From NCBI GenBank assembly GCA_900470965.1, contig UCCS01000017.1, positions 107,718-171,717 on the forward strand: a DNA stretch of 64,000 nt, given 5' to 3'. The translations under genes were made by a program, and so were the position numbers. Source of the DNA: Hyphomicrobiales bacterium (lineage in GTDB: Bacteria; Pseudomonadota; Alphaproteobacteria; Rhizobiales; Rhizobiaceae). Every line of letters starts with the position of its first letter. The first letter of the stretch is position 1. Shown here piece after piece: positions 1-9,499 of this stretch. The notes beneath the pieces are model-generated. The model was not told the DNA's origin. It did not search any database and saw only the letters and a program-made list of their open reading frames with translations.

Positions 1-148
1 CACAGTCCATGCAGCGGGCTGCCTGTTTCTGCACTTCCGGGTCCGACATCGGGATCGTGAATTCGCGGAAATGACGGATACGATCCGACGCCGGCTGATA
101 CTTCGCTACCTGCCGGTCGATTTCCAGAAAACCTGTAACCTTACCCAT
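1..148 (-). CDS. gltD: Glutamate synthase (NADPH) small subunit, N-terminal fragment
   Basis: Only the first 49 codons lie in the window; the gene continues beyond base 1. The start is the ATG at 146-148, preceded by an AGGGA ribosome binding site. The translation begins MGKVTGFLEIDRQ and reaches ARCMDC, which is the start of the cysteine-rich N-terminal region that carries [4Fe-4S] ligands in GltD. Known role of the family: it takes electrons from NADPH through FAD and Fe-S clusters and passes them to GltB. It lies 223 bp downstream of gltB on the same strand, so gltB-gltD are probably co-transcribed. It is too short here to check the rest of the enzyme. Confidence 0.93.
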   Translation of the reverse strand, partial: MGKVTGFLEIDRQVAKYQPASDRIRHFREFTIPMSDPEVQKQAARCMDC

Positions 149-330
149 ATTTTCGTCCCTTACCCTCATGACCGCCTCGCCCGCGGCCAGTTGTCTGTTC
201 AGCCTCGATCGCGGAGGCAGGTTGTTTGTCTTGACCGTCATTCGAACATATCCCCTGTCGCCATCCACGCAGTTGCACAAGCTTCAAGCTCGTGGCTCAT
301 CGTCGTGTGTCATTGAGATATTTCAGTCAC

Positions 331-357
331 CCGCCACGCGCTTTTCAGGCGTGGCGG
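331..357 (-). other. Intercistronic hairpin between gltB and gltD
   Basis: Arms CCGCCACGC (331-339) and GCGTGGCGG (349-357) pair perfectly around a 9-nt loop, just after the gltB stop. No T-run follows on the minus strand, so it does not look like an intrinsic terminator. Inference: an RNA stabiliser or a partial attenuator setting the gltB:gltD ratio. Confidence 0.55.
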
Positions 358-371
358 ATTGTTCGGTGCAA

Positions 372-3300
372 CTACTCGGCAGCGATGCCCATCCGGCTGC
401 GCTCCATTTCCTCAAGCGCGCGACGGTATTCAACCGGCATGACCTTGCGGAATTTCGGGCGGTAGTCAGCCCAGTGCTCAAGGATTTCCTTGGCGCGGGT
501 GGAGCCCGTGTAGTGCAGGTGGTTTGAGATCAGCTGGTATAGGCGCTCCTCGTCGTGACGCGTCATGTCGCCGGAGACGTCGACACGTCCCTTATGCATG
601 AGGTCGCCGCCGTGATGGTGCAGTTTCTCCAGCATGTCATCCTCTTCCGGAACCGGCTCGAGCTCGACCATGGCCATGTTGCAGCGGCTGGCGAAATCGC
701 CGGCCTCGTCGAGAACATAGGCCACGCCGCCCGACATGCCGGCCGCGAAGTTGCGGCCCGTTTCGCCGAGCACGACGACCACGCCGCCCGTCATATATTC
801 ACAGCCGTGATCGCCCACGCCTTCGACGATGGCGATCGCACCGGAGTTACGAACTGCGAAACGCTCACCCGCGACACCGCGGAAGTAGCACTCGCCCTCG
901 GTCGCACCGTAGAGAACGGTATTGCCAACGATGATCGAGTTCTCAGCGACGATCCTCGAGTTTTCCGGCGGACGGATGATGATCTTGCCGCCCGAGAGGC
1001 CCTTGCCGACATAGTCATTGCCGTCGCCGATCAGGTTGAAGGTCACGCCGCGTGCCAGGAATGCGCCGAAGCTCTGGCCTGCTGTTCCTTTGAGGGTGAC
1101 GTTGATCGTGTCTTCCTTCAGGCCGCGATGGTTATAACGCTTGGCCACCTCGCCCGAGAGCATCGCACCGGCGGAACGATCGACGTTCCTGATGTCGACT
1201 TCGAAGGCAACGGGCGTCTTCGATGCCAGCGCCGGCTCGGCCGCCGCAATCATCTTGCGGTCGAGAATGTCGTCGATCGGGTGCTTCTGACGCGTCGTCC
1301 AGTAGGTCTCCTCCTTCGGTGCATCGACCTTGTGGAAGATCTTCGCGAAGTCGAGTCCCCTAGCCTTCCAGTGCGCCAGCATCTCGTCCTTCTCGAGCAA
1401 CTCCGAAGCGCCGATGATCTCATCGAGCCTGGTGAAGCCGAGGGAGGCCAGAATTTCGCGCACTTCGTTGGCGACGAAGAAGAAGTAGTTGATGACGTGC
1501 TCCGGCGTGCCCTTGAAGCGCTTGCGCAGGACGGGATCCTGCGTCGCCACGCCGACCGGACAGGTGTTGAGATGGCACTTGCGCATCATGATGCAGCCGG
1601 CAGCGATCAGCGGAGCCGTCGCGAAGCCGAATTCATCGGCACCAAGCAGCGCGCCGATGACGACGTCGCGGCCGGTCTTCAGACCACCGTCAACCTGTAG
1701 GGCAACGCGCGAGCGCAGACCGTTCAGCACCAGCGTCTGCTGGGTTTCGGCAAGGCCGATTTCCCAGGGAGAGCCTGCATGCTTCAACGAGGTGAGCGGT
1801 GAAGCGCCCGTGCCGCCGTCGAAACCGGCAACCGTGATGTGGTCGGCGCGCGCCTTGGCAACACCGGCGGCAACCGTGCCGACGCCGACTTCCGAGACAA
1901 GCTTGACCGAGACATCCGAGGTCGGGTTGACGTTCTTCAGGTCGTAGATCAGCTGCGCCAGATCTTCGATCGAATAGATGTCATGGTGCGGCGGCGGCGA
2001 AATCAGGCCGACGCCCGGCGTCGAATGACGGGTCTTGGCAACGACCGCATCGACCTTATGGCCGGGCAGCTGGCCGCCTTCGCCGGGCTTGGCACCCTGC
2101 GCGACCTTGATCTGCAGCACGTCGGCATTGACGAGATATTCCGTCGTCACGCCGAAACGGCCGGACGCGATCTGCTTGATGGCCGAGCGCTCGGGGTTCG
2201 ACGAACCATTCGGCAGCGGCATGTAGCGATCGCTCTCTTCGCCGCCCTCACCGGTGTTCGACTTTCCGCCGATCCGGTTCATGGCGATCGCCAGCGTTGT
2301 ATGCGCCTCGCGGCTGATCGAGCCGAAGGACATGGCGCCCGTGGAGAAGCGCTTGACGATATCGACCGCCGGCTCGACGCTGTCGACCGGCACCGGCTTG
2401 CGGCCGAGTGCCTCGGCGCTCTTGATCTTGAAGAGGCCGCGGATCGTGTTCATACGGAGCGCCGACGTGTTCACCATCTCGGCGAATTCGCGGTAGCGAT
2501 CCTCGGCATTGCCGCGAACCGCATGCTGCAGGGCAGCCACGGCATCCGGCGTCCAGGCATGGCTTTCGCCGCGCATGCGGTAGGCATATTCGCCGCCGAT
2601 ATCGAGCGTGCTGGCGAGCAGCGGATCGCGGCCGAAGGCTGACTTGTGGCGGATGACCGTCTCGCTGGCGATTTCCTCCAGGCCGACGCCTTCGATGGTC
2701 GTCGCCGTGCCGAAGAAGTACTTGTCGACGAATTCCGACTGCAGGCCAATCGCATCGAAGATCTGCGCGCCGCAATAGGACTGATAGGTCGAGATGCCCA
2801 TCTTGGACATGACCTTCAGGATGCCCTTGCCGACAGCCTTGATGTAGCGATAGACGACTTCGCTGGCGTCGACTTCCTTCGGGAATTCGCCCTTGGCATG
2901 CATATCCAGCAGCGTGTCGAAGGCGAGATAGGGGTTGATCGCTTCAGCACCATAACCAGCCAGCAGGCAGAAATGGTGCACTTCGCGCGGCTCGCCGGTT
3001 TCGACGACGAGACCGACCGAGGTGCGCAGCCCCTTGCGGATCAGGTGATGGTGCACGGCAGCGGTCGCAAGCAGCGCCGGGATCGCGATACGATCGGGGC
3101 CGATCTGGCGGTCGGAGAGCACGATGATGTTGTAACCGCCCTTGACGGCCGCTTCCGCCCGTTCGCAGAGGCGGTCGAGCATCTCGGGCATGCCTTCGGC
3201 GCCACGCTCCACATCATAGGTGAAATCAAGTGTCTTTGTGTCGAAACGGTCTTCCGTGTGACCGATCGAGCGGATCTTCTCGAGATCGCCATTGGTCAGG

Positions 3301-5096
3301 ATCGGCTGGCGCACCTCGAGACGCTTGGCGTTTGCCATGCCTTCGTGGTCGAGGATGTTCGGACGCGGACCGATGAATGACACAAGGCTCATGACGAGTT
3401 CTTCACGGATCGGGTCGATCGGCGGGTTCGTCACCTGCGCGAAGTTCTGCTTGAAATAGGTGTAAAGCAGCTTCGACTTCTCGGACATGGCCGAGATCGG
3501 CGTATCCGTGCCCATCGAGCCGATCGCTTCCTGACCCGTCGTCGCCATCGGCGACATCAGGATCTTGGTGTCTTCCGTCGTGTAGCCGAAGGCCTGCTGG
3601 CGATCGAGCAGCGAGACGTCGCGGCGAAGCGCACGCGGTTCGACCGGCTTCAGGTCTTCAAGGATGAGCTGCGTGCGGTTAAGCCAGCTGCGATAGGGAT
3701 GCGCGTTTGCAAGCTGCGCCTTCACCTCGTCGTCGGAGATGATGCGGCCTTCTTCCATGTCGATCAGCAGCATCTTGCCTGGCTGCAGGCGCCACTTCTG
3801 GATGATGCTCTCTTCGGCAACCGGCAGCGTGCCGGCTTCGGAGGCGAGGATAACGCGATCATCGTCTGTGACGAGATAACGAGCGGGACGCAGGCCGTTG
3901 CGGTCGAGCGTCGCGCCGATCTGCTTGCCGTCGGTGAAGGCAACGGCAGCCGGGCCATCCCAAGGTTCCATGAGAGCAGCATGATATTCGTAGAATGCCT
4001 TGCGCTCCGGCGACATGGACTGGTTACCAGCCCAGGCTTCCGGGATCAGCATCATGACCGCATGCGAAAGCGAATAGCCGCCGCGCAAGAGGAATTCGAG
4101 CGCGTTGTCGAAACAGGCCGTGTCCGACTGGCCTTCATAGGAGATCGGCCAGAGCTTGGAGATATCTTCGCCGAACAGCGGAGAGGAGACAGAGGCCTGG
4201 CGCGCCGCCATCCAGTTGACGTTGCCGCGCAGCGTGTTGATTTCGCCGTTATGGGCGACCATGCGGTACGGGTGCGCAAGCTTCCAGGACGGGAAGGTGT
4301 TGGTCGAGAACCGCTGGTGTACGAGTGCCACGGCGCTCTCGAAGCGCGGGTCCGCCAGGTCCTTATAATAGGCGCCGACCTGATAGGCCAGGAACATGCC
4401 CTTGTAGACGACGGTCGTGCTCGACAGCGACACCGGATAGAAGTGGCTCTCCTCGCCGTCGAACTCGTCATAGATGCGGTTGGAGATCACCTTGCGAAGC
4501 GTGAAGAGCCGGCGCTCGAATTCATCGTTCGTCGCGGCATCCTTGCCGGCACCGATGAAGACCTGCACGTGATGCGGCTCGGTCGCGGCAATTGCCGGCG
4601 CCTTGGAGAGCGAGGAATTGTCGACCGGAACGTCACGGAATCCGATGAGGACCTGGCCTTCTTCGGTGATGACGTCCTTGATCACCTTCTTGAAGTGCTC
4701 GATCTGCTTTTCGTCGCGCGGCATGAAGATATGGCCGACACCATATTCGCCGGCCTTCGGTAGGGTGATGCCCTGCAGGGCCATTTCCTCGCGGAAGAAG
4801 CGATCGGGGATCTGCACGAGGATGCCCGCGCCGTCGCCCATCAGCGGATCGGCGCCGACGGCACCGCGGTGCGTCAGGTTTTCAAGAATGAAGAGACCGT
4901 CTTTGACGATCTGATGCGACTTCTGGCCCTTCATATGCGCAACGAAGCCGACACCGCAGGCATCATGTTCATTGCGCGGATCGTAGAGCCCCTGTTTTTT
5001 CGGCAAGCCGGAGGCGAATTTACGCGTATTGGCCGTTGCGCGCACGTTTGCTGCTGCGAACTGGTCAATCTGCGTGGATGGCGTCTTCTTCGTCAT
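372..5096 (-). CDS. gltB: Glutamate synthase (NADPH) large subunit
   Basis: 1574 residues, the usual length for the bacterial alpha subunit. It makes two L-glutamate from glutamine and 2-oxoglutarate, the GOGAT half of ammonium assimilation. The N-terminus carries a propeptide followed by Cys47 (in [10 protein letters not shown]), the N-terminal nucleophile of a class II glutamine amidotransferase domain. A central domain is followed by the FMN/glutamate-synthase domain (around residues 880-1250). The [3Fe-4S] ligands are seen in [15 protein letters not shown]. The C-terminal GXGXG beta-helix domain completes the chain. The start ATG at 5096 has GGAGG six bases upstream. It leads the gltB-gltD operon, which continues out of the window. 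Confidence 0.98.
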   Translation of the reverse strand: MTKKTPSTQIDQFAAANVRATANTRKFASGLPKKQGLYDPRNEHDACGVGFVAHMKGQKSHQIVKDGLFILENLTHRGAVGADPLMGDGAGILVQIPDRFFREEMALQGITLPKAGEYGVGHIFMPRDEKQIEHFKKVIKDVITEEGQVLIGFRDVPVDNSSLSKAPAIAATEPHHVQVFIGAGKDAATNDEFERRLFTLRKVISNRIYDEFDGEESHFYPVSLSSTTVVYKGMFLAYQVGAYYKDLADPRFESAVALVHQRFSTNTFPSWKLAHPYRMVAHNGEINTLRGNVNWMAARQASVSSPLFGEDISKLWPISYEGQSDTACFDNALEFLLRGGYSLSHAVMMLIPEAWAGNQSMSPERKAFYEYHAALMEPWDGPAAVAFTDGKQIGATLDRNGLRPARYLVTDDDRVILASEAGTLPVAEESIIQKWRLQPGKMLLIDMEEGRIISDDEVKAQLANAHPYRSWLNRTQLILEDLKPVEPRALRRDVSLLDRQQAFGYTTEDTKILMSPMATTGQEAIGSMGTDTPISAMSEKSKLLYTYFKQNFAQVTNPPIDPIREELVMSLVSFIGPRPNILDHEGMANAKRLEVRQPILTNGDLEKIRSIGHTEDRFDTKTLDFTYDVERGAEGMPEMLDRLCERAEAAVKGGYNIIVLSDRQIGPDRIAIPALLATAAVHHHLIRKGLRTSVGLVVETGEPREVHHFCLLAGYGAEAINPYLAFDTLLDMHAKGEFPKEVDASEVVYRYIKAVGKGILKVMSKMGISTYQSYCGAQIFDAIGLQSEFVDKYFFGTATTIEGVGLEEIASETVIRHKSAFGRDPLLASTLDIGGEYAYRMRGESHAWTPDAVAALQHAVRGNAEDRYREFAEMVNTSALRMNTIRGLFKIKSAEALGRKPVPVDSVEPAVDIVKRFSTGAMSFGSISREAHTTLAIAMNRIGGKSNTGEGGEESDRYMPLPNGSSNPERSAIKQIASGRFGVTTEYLVNADVLQIKVAQGAKPGEGGQLPGHKVDAVVAKTRHSTPGVGLISPPPHHDIYSIEDLAQLIYDLKNVNPTSDVSVKLVSEVGVGTVAAGVAKARADHITVAGFDGGTGASPLTSLKHAGSPWEIGLAETQQTLVLNGLRSRVALQVDGGLKTGRDVVIGALLGADEFGFATAPLIAAGCIMMRKCHLNTCPVGVATQDPVLRKRFKGTPEHVINYFFFVANEVREILASLGFTRLDEIIGASELLEKDEMLAHWKARGLDFAKIFHKVDAPKEETYWTTRQKHPIDDILDRKMIAAAEPALASKTPVAFEVDIRNVDRSAGAMLSGEVAKRYNHRGLKEDTINVTLKGTAGQSFGAFLARGVTFNLIGDGNDYVGKGLSGGKIIIRPPENSRIVAENSIIVGNTVLYGATEGECYFRGVAGERFAVRNSGAIAIVEGVGDHGCEYMTGGVVVVLGETGRNFAAGMSGGVAYVLDEAGDFASRCNMAMVELEPVPEEDDMLEKLHHHGGDLMHKGRVDVSGDMTRHDEERLYQLISNHLHYTGSTRAKEILEHWADYRPKFRKVMPVEYRRALEEMERSRMGIAAE

Positions 5097-5640
5097 CGTC
5101 TTCCTCCTGTCGAAGCCCGCGGGGCTGCGGGCGGCTTTTCGTCGCGCACCGCACCCTTTAAGATAGGTCCGGCGCGTGACAGCGCTGTTGCATCGTGAAG
5201 ATCCGGTCGCAGACGTCTGCTTTTCAAGGAAAGCAAACCGTCGCGTTCCGCGCCTGCCATTCGCCTCCGCGCGCCGCCATGTGAAGGCTCAGCACTCGAA
5301 AGAACTATAGCGTGAAAGCCGCTCTGTTCCAGGGCTTTCGGCGCCTCTTCGGCCGGGAAGGCCAAAATAGGACAGCAACCCTGTCCTAGTTCATCAGTTC
5401 AATGACAGAAACAATTCCTCTTCGCAAGAGTGTGCTCTTAAAAAAACGCCAATTTGCGACGGAAGATTGCCAAATCAGTCGAAACCACGACATAAAATTG
5501 CTCATCGAGAAAGTATTTTGTTTTTTGATTACGCGGTTCAATTTCTGTGATGGATCAGGACTTCCGCGCTTGATCCTGTGAAGCTTTGGCGTAATGTCCC
5601 TTTCCTAACTCCCGCCCCATCATTTTCAATGGTTTCTTCC
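5097..5640. other. Divergent intergenic region between gltB and the threonine aldolase gene
   Basis: 544 bp without a convincing gene. It must hold the promoters of gltB (minus) and of the aldolase gene (plus). It contains a strong inverted repeat at 5368-5388 (listed separately) and a short AAGAG-TGTG-CTCTT hairpin followed by seven A residues near 5424-5443. The part nearest the aldolase gene is AT-rich. I could not assign -35/-10 boxes with confidence. Confidence 0.6.
5368..5388. promoter_or_regulatory. Perfect inverted repeat upstream of gltB, candidate operator
   Basis: TAGGACAG (5368-5375) and CTGTCCTA (5381-5388) are perfect complements separated by five bases. It lies about 272 bp upstream of the gltB start, in the intergenic region shared with the divergent gene. 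The geometry suits a dimeric regulator. I do not recognise a named binding site; a role in gltB control is inference from position only. Confidence 0.4.
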
Positions 5641-6693
5641 ATGTTTTTTGCTTCCGACAACTGGGCTGGCGCCCATAAATCCATTGCCGAGCGCCTGCTG
5701 GCTGAATCTGCCGATTTTGCCGCCGCCTACGGCAACAGCGACTACGATAAGAAGGTTGAAGCCCGCTTCTCCGAAATCTTCGAACGCGAGGTCTCGGTCT
5801 TCTTCGTCGCCACCGGCACCGCCGCCAACTCGCTTTCGCTCGCAAGCGTGCAACGCCCCGGCGGCATCGCCTTCTGCCATCAGGAAGCCCATGTCGCCCA
5901 GGACGAATGCGGCGCCCCCGAATTCTTCTCCGGTGCATCCCGCCTGATGCCGGTCGCCGGCGATTTCGGCAAAATCGATCCGGCAGAACTGTCCGCGAAG
6001 ATTGCCGCCTTCCCTGAGGACGCGGTCCATCATGGTCGTGCAAGTGCCGTCACCATCACCCAGGCGACTGAAATCGGCACCGTCTATTCTCTGCCGGAAA
6101 TCGGCGAAATCTCCGCCATCGCCAAGAAGCGCAATCTGCCGCTGCACATGGATGGCGCCCGCTTCGCCAATGCGCTCGTCGCACTCAATGCAACGCCTGC
6201 CGAAATGACCTGGAAACGCGGCGTCGACATTCTCTCCTTCGGCGGCACCAAGAATGGCTGCTGGTGCGCGGAAGCGATCATCTTCTTCAATCCGGAGCAG
6301 GCGAAGGAAATGCCCTTCATCCGCAAGCGCGCCGCCCAGCTCTTCTCCAAGTCGCGCTTCATCTCCGCCCAGTTCGACGCCTATTTCGAAAATAGCCTCT
6401 GGCTCGATCTCGCCCGTCACTCCAACGGCATGGCCGAGCGTCTGCGCGCAGGCATCGGCGCCAGCAACTCGGCTCGGCTCGCCTGGCCGACCGCCTCAAA
6501 CGAAGTTTTCGCAGTCATTCAGAAATCAGCGGCAAAAACGGCTGAGGGCAGAGGCGCAAAATTCTACGAGTGGCCGATCCCGGCCGGCATGCCGGACCTC
6601 GTTTCGGAGGGCGAAACGCTCGTCCGTCTCGTCACCAGTTTCGCCACCAACGAAGCTGATGTCGATGGCTTCCTGAAGTGCCTGGCGGCCTGA
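5641..6693 (+). CDS. Low-specificity L-threonine aldolase
   Basis: 350 residues from the ATG at 5641 (MFFASDNWAG); in-frame codons upstream give a non-conserved extension, so this start fits the family better. It is a PLP enzyme of the beta-eliminating lyase/threonine aldolase family (LtaE/GlyA1-like), cleaving L-threonine or L-allo-threonine to glycine and acetaldehyde. The motif LHMDGARFANA supplies the aspartate that holds the PLP nitrogen, and SFGGTKNG contains the PLP-binding lysine. The length is typical. It is monocistronic, divergent from gltB, and ends at a hairpin terminator shared with the convergent LysR gene. It could add to glycine supply, in line with the glycine/one-carbon theme of the sarcosine oxidase operon later in the window. 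Confidence 0.9.
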   Translation: MFFASDNWAGAHKSIAERLLAESADFAAAYGNSDYDKKVEARFSEIFEREVSVFFVATGTAANSLSLASVQRPGGIAFCHQEAHVAQDECGAPEFFSGASRLMPVAGDFGKIDPAELSAKIAAFPEDAVHHGRASAVTITQATEIGTVYSLPEIGEISAIAKKRNLPLHMDGARFANALVALNATPAEMTWKRGVDILSFGGTKNGCWCAEAIIFFNPEQAKEMPFIRKRAAQLFSKSRFISAQFDAYFENSLWLDLARHSNGMAERLRAGIGASNSARLAWPTASNEVFAVIQKSAAKTAEGRGAKFYEWPIPAGMPDLVSEGETLVRLVTSFATNEADVDGFLKCLAA

Positions 6694-6731
6694 GTTCCTG
6701 CGACGGCAACCATCACGGTCACAAAACAAGA

Positions 6732-6758
6732 TCCCGCCAGTATCGGCGGGAATTTTGT
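6732..6758 (+). terminator. Intrinsic terminator between convergent genes
   Basis: TCCCGCC (6732-6738) pairs with GGCGGGA (6745-6751), followed by ATTTTGTTT. It lies between the threonine aldolase gene (plus) and the LysR gene (minus). On the minus strand the hairpin is also followed by a T-rich stretch, so it may work in both directions. Confidence 0.8.
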
Positions 6759-6759
6759 T

Positions 6760-7614
6760 TCAAGCCGACCGCAAGTTCCTGACCTTCTTCAGAATATCAT
6801 TCGAAAGTGCCGCCACCAGCGCCTGATCGGCCCCCTTGCGCGGCACCAGCACGAATTCGACATCCTCGAGAACGGGCAGCCTGCCGACAGCAATCTCCTT
6901 CAGCCCCGAAGGCGCCATGCTGCGCGGCTGCACCAGCACGCCCATGCCGGCGCGCGCCGCAGCCGTCAGCCCGCTCAGGCTGCCGCAGGTACAGACAATC
7001 CGCCAGGGCACGCCATGCCGCCCGAGTGCCTCGAGCGCAATGGCCCGCGTCACACTTGGCGGCGGAAAGGCGATCAGGGGTAGCGGACCGGCGGCGAGTA
7101 CATGTTCCGGATCACGCGCCAGCCAGACGAGCGGCTCGCGATAGACGAGCTTTCCATGCTCATCGCCGAGCCGTCGTTTCGCCAGCACCAGATCGATGAC
7201 CCCCGCATCCTGCATTTCATAGAGCACGCCGGACAGTGCCACCGTCAGCTCCAGATCGACCGAGGGATGCGAGCGCACGAAATCTTCCAGCACCGCCGGC
7301 AACTGGCTCGTTACGAAATCCTCGGAAACGCCGAGCCGCAGCCGCCCGCGCAGGCTGCCGCCCTTGAACAGCGACTGCACCTGTCCTTCGATCAACAACA
7401 TGGCGCGCGCATGCGAAAGCAGGGCCTCGCCATCACCGGTCAGGACGACCTTATGCGTATCGCGCTCCAGCAGCCGTCGCCCCAGCGAAGTTTCCAGCCT
7501 TTGGATATGCTGGCTGACCGTAGACTGGCCGAGGCCCAGCCTCTCGGCGGCCAGCGTGAAGCTACCCATCTGCTCGACGGTGACGAAACTGCGTAGCTGT
7601 GAGAGGTCCAGCAT
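6760..7614 (-). CDS. LysR-family transcriptional regulator
   Basis: 284 residues. The N-terminal winged helix-turn-helix (about residues 1-60) is typical: MLDLSQLRSFVTV then AAERLGLGQSTVSQHIQRL. The remainder is the periplasmic-binding-protein-like effector domain. It is divergent from the SBF-type symporter gene with 94 bp between the start codons, the classic LysR arrangement. By analogy it probably controls that transporter and itself. A perfect ATAAC-T-GTTAT palindrome lies in the gap. The effector cannot be read from sequence. Confidence 0.92.
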   Translation of the reverse strand: MLDLSQLRSFVTVEQMGSFTLAAERLGLGQSTVSQHIQRLETSLGRRLLERDTHKVVLTGDGEALLSHARAMLLIEGQVQSLFKGGSLRGRLRLGVSEDFVTSQLPAVLEDFVRSHPSVDLELTVALSGVLYEMQDAGVIDLVLAKRRLGDEHGKLVYREPLVWLARDPEHVLAAGPLPLIAFPPPSVTRAIALEALGRHGVPWRIVCTCGSLSGLTAAARAGMGVLVQPRSMAPSGLKEIAVGRLPVLEDVEFVLVPRKGADQALVAALSNDILKKVRNLRSA

Positions 7615-7634
7615 GAGGCGAATCCAGATTCGCG

Positions 7635-7645
7635 ATAACTGTTAT
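7635..7645. promoter_or_regulatory. Candidate LysR operator
   Basis: ATAAC-T-GTTAT is an 11-bp perfect palindrome in the 94-bp divergent gap, 21 bp upstream of the LysR start and 64 bp upstream of the symporter start. It has the short A/T-ended dyad expected of LysR recognition sites. Assignment is by position and shape only. Confidence 0.45.
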
Positions 7646-7708
7646 TCCTTGCATCCTGTATCATAATGAGCGACAAAACAATGACTCATTTATCTCAGCG
7701 AGACCGCC

Positions 7709-8713
7709 ATGCGCCGCTTCTTACCCGACACATTCACGATCCTGCTCGTCTGCACCGTCATCCTCGCCTCGATCTTCCCAGCAAGCGGCGCCTTTGCCGG
7801 CTGGTTCGGTGTGGCGACTGATTTTGCCATTGCGCTGCTGTTCTTCCTGCACGGCGCGCGACTCTCGCGTGATGTTGTCATCGCCGGTCTGCTACACTGG
7901 CGGCTGCATCTCGTCATTCTGCTGACCACCTTCGGACTCTTCCCGATCCTCGGCCTGGCGATAGGCTTCATCCCGGATTCGATCCTGCCGCAGCCGCTTT
8001 ATCTCGGCATCCTCTTCCTCTGCGTGCTGCCGTCGACTGTGCAGTCCTCGATCGCCTTCACCTCAATGGCGGGTGGTAATGTGCCGGCAGCGATCTGCTC
8101 GGCTTCGGCTTCCAATATTTTCGGCATGTTCCTGACGCCGTTGCTCGTCGGCCTGCTCTTTTCGGTCGGCGGCCACGGCGGCTTTTCCTTCGATGCGCTC
8201 GAACAGATCCTGCTCCAGCTCCTCGCCCCCTTCGTCGTCGGCCAGATCCTGCAGCCCTGGATCGGCGAATGGATCCGCTCCAAGAAGAAGATCCTGATGC
8301 CGGTCGACCGCGGCTCCATCCTGATGGTCGTCTACCTGGCTTTCTCGACGGCCGTCGTCGAGGGCCTGTGGCACACCTTCTCCATCGGCGACATCGCCGC
8401 CGTCATCATCGCCGACATGGTACTGCTGGCGCTCGTTCTCGTTATCACCATGTATGGCAGCCGCTGGCTCGGCTTCAACCGGGCCGATGAGATCACCATC
8501 ACCTTCTGCGGGTCGAAGAAGAGCCTCGCAAGCGGCGTTCCGATGGCAAACGTCATCTTCGCCGGCCAGTCGATCGGCGCAATCGTCCTGCCGCTGATGC
8601 TCTTCCATCAGATCCAGCTGATGGTCTGCGCCGTCATCGCCCAGAAATATGCCGCCGCCGCAGCCCGCCGGGCCACCGAAAAGCAGCTTGAAGAAGCGGC
8701 AAGCCCAGCCTGA
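7709..8713 (+). CDS. SBF-like (SLC10A7-type) transporter, bile acid:sodium symporter family
   Basis: 334 residues with about ten hydrophobic segments, starting MRRFLPDTFTILLV. The sequence fits the SBF_like branch (YfeH/SLC10A7 type) of the bile acid:sodium symporter fold, with the conserved FFLHGARLS and FCGSKKSLASGVPMAN regions; the latter is the crossover segment near the Na+ site in the fold. The family moves organic anions with sodium, but the substrate of this branch in bacteria is not established. The C-terminal 25 residues are charged and cytoplasmic. Divergent from a LysR regulator that probably controls it; monocistronic. Confidence 0.85.
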   Translation: MRRFLPDTFTILLVCTVILASIFPASGAFAGWFGVATDFAIALLFFLHGARLSRDVVIAGLLHWRLHLVILLTTFGLFPILGLAIGFIPDSILPQPLYLGILFLCVLPSTVQSSIAFTSMAGGNVPAAICSASASNIFGMFLTPLLVGLLFSVGGHGGFSFDALEQILLQLLAPFVVGQILQPWIGEWIRSKKKILMPVDRGSILMVVYLAFSTAVVEGLWHTFSIGDIAAVIIADMVLLALVLVITMYGSRWLGFNRADEITITFCGSKKSLASGVPMANVIFAGQSIGAIVLPLMLFHQIQLMVCAVIAQKYAAAAARRATEKQLEEAASPA

Positions 8714-8736
8714 TTGAACAGAATGACCGCAAACAA

Positions 8737-8762
8737 AAACGGCGCCCGCGAGGGCGCCGTTT
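8737..8762 (-). terminator. Intrinsic terminator between symporter and hsp20 genes
   Basis: AAACGGCGCCC pairs with GGGCGCCGTTT around GCGA. On the minus strand the stem runs into TTTTTGTTT, so it best fits termination of the hsp20 transcript. It also lies just after the convergent plus-strand symporter gene and may serve both. Confidence 0.82.
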
Positions 8763-8784
8763 CCGTCTGATCCGTCAAAGCGGA

Positions 8785-9255
8785 TTAGTTGTTGACGACC
8801 TGTGCTTCGATCGCCTTCGGAGCCTCGACCGGCTCGGCAGCAATAGCGATCTTGCGGGGCTTGAGAGCCTCCGGGATGCTGCGCAGAAGGTCGATGTGCA
8901 GGAGGCCGTTCTTCAGCGAAGCGGCGGTCACTTCGACATGGTCGGCAAGCTGGAAGCGGCGCTCGAAGGCGCGCTTTGCGATGCCACGATATAGGAACTC
9001 GCTGCCATCAGCATTTTCTTCGCGCTTTTCACCCTTCACGATGAGCGCGTGGGCATGCGATTCGATGGAGAGTTCGGTTTCGTCGAAGCCGGCAACGGCC
9101 ATGGTGATACGGTAGGTGTTCTCACCGGTCCGCTCGATGTTGTACGGCGGATAGCTCGGAACCTGCTCCGGCTGGGAGAGGCTGTCGAGCATGGTAAAGA
9201 GGCGGTCGAAACCGACGGTGGAACGATAAAGGGGAGAGAAGTCTACGTGACGCAT
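8785..9255 (-). CDS. Small heat-shock protein, Hsp20/IbpA type
   Basis: 156 residues. The alpha-crystallin domain spans about residues 35-130. The N-terminus MRHVDFSPLYRSTVGFDRL and the segment YRITMAVAGF are typical of class A rhizobial small heat-shock proteins. A C-terminal PRKIAI gives the I-x-I anchoring motif used in oligomer assembly. Known role: ATP-independent holdase that keeps unfolding proteins soluble in the cytoplasm. The start ATG has AGGAGG six bases upstream, and that Shine-Dalgarno is buried in a ROSE-type hairpin; an RpoH-like promoter lies just upstream. The gene is therefore probably controlled by heat at both transcription and translation. Confidence 0.95.
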   Translation of the reverse strand: MRHVDFSPLYRSTVGFDRLFTMLDSLSQPEQVPSYPPYNIERTGENTYRITMAVAGFDETELSIESHAHALIVKGEKREENADGSEFLYRGIAKRAFERRFQLADHVEVTAASLKNGLLHIDLLRSIPEALKPRKIAIAAEPVEAPKAIEAQVVNN

Positions 9256-9353
9256 GATGTCCTCCTAGGGAAGCGACGTGTTGCGATATCATGCCCTGAA
9301 ACCCCGTTCTTGGCGGCTTCGGGACGGTTGCGCGGACCCTTCTGGCGTCCGCA
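9256..9353 (-). ncRNA. ROSE-type RNA thermometer in the hsp20 5' leader
   Basis: Reading the minus strand, a GCGGAC/GTCCGC stem-loop (9332-9352) is followed by a second hairpin (CCGT...ACGG). The last hairpin just before the ATG pairs the Shine-Dalgarno AGGAGG (9261-9266) with upstream bases that include UCGCU (complement of 9272-9276). This matches the U-Y-G-C-U motif that marks ROSE elements, and pairing leaves a single bulged G opposite the ribosome site. ROSE leaders of rhizobial small heat-shock genes mask the ribosome site at low temperature and melt on heating. Length and position (about 98 nt, directly before hsp20) fit the family. Confidence 0.85.
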
Positions 9354-9359
9354 GAGTTC

Positions 9360-9388
9360 AGATGGGTATGGCTTTCTGGGACTTCAAG
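9360..9388 (-). promoter_or_regulatory. RpoH (sigma-32)-like promoter of hsp20
   Basis: On the minus strand CTTGAA (9383-9388) is followed after 16 bases by CCCATCT (9360-9366), close to the heat-shock sigma pattern CTTGAA ... CCCCATNT. The predicted start of transcription, near 9352, falls exactly at the first stem of the ROSE leader, which supports both calls. Confidence 0.65.
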
Positions 9389-9499
9389 CCCTCTTCAAAG
9401 CACCCGGGATGGCTGCGTGAACCCCGCATGAACGGCAGGTTCGGCGAAGGTTCAGGCGCTGCTGTCTAGAGATAGAGGCATCGGGTGACACTGGCCCGA

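Noticed and set aside
5093..5365. Minus-strand ORF of 90 codons whose stop overlaps the gltB start
   Set aside because: TTG start, no ribosome site, low-complexity Arg/Ala-rich translation; probably the gltB leader, though the ATGA overlap is curious.
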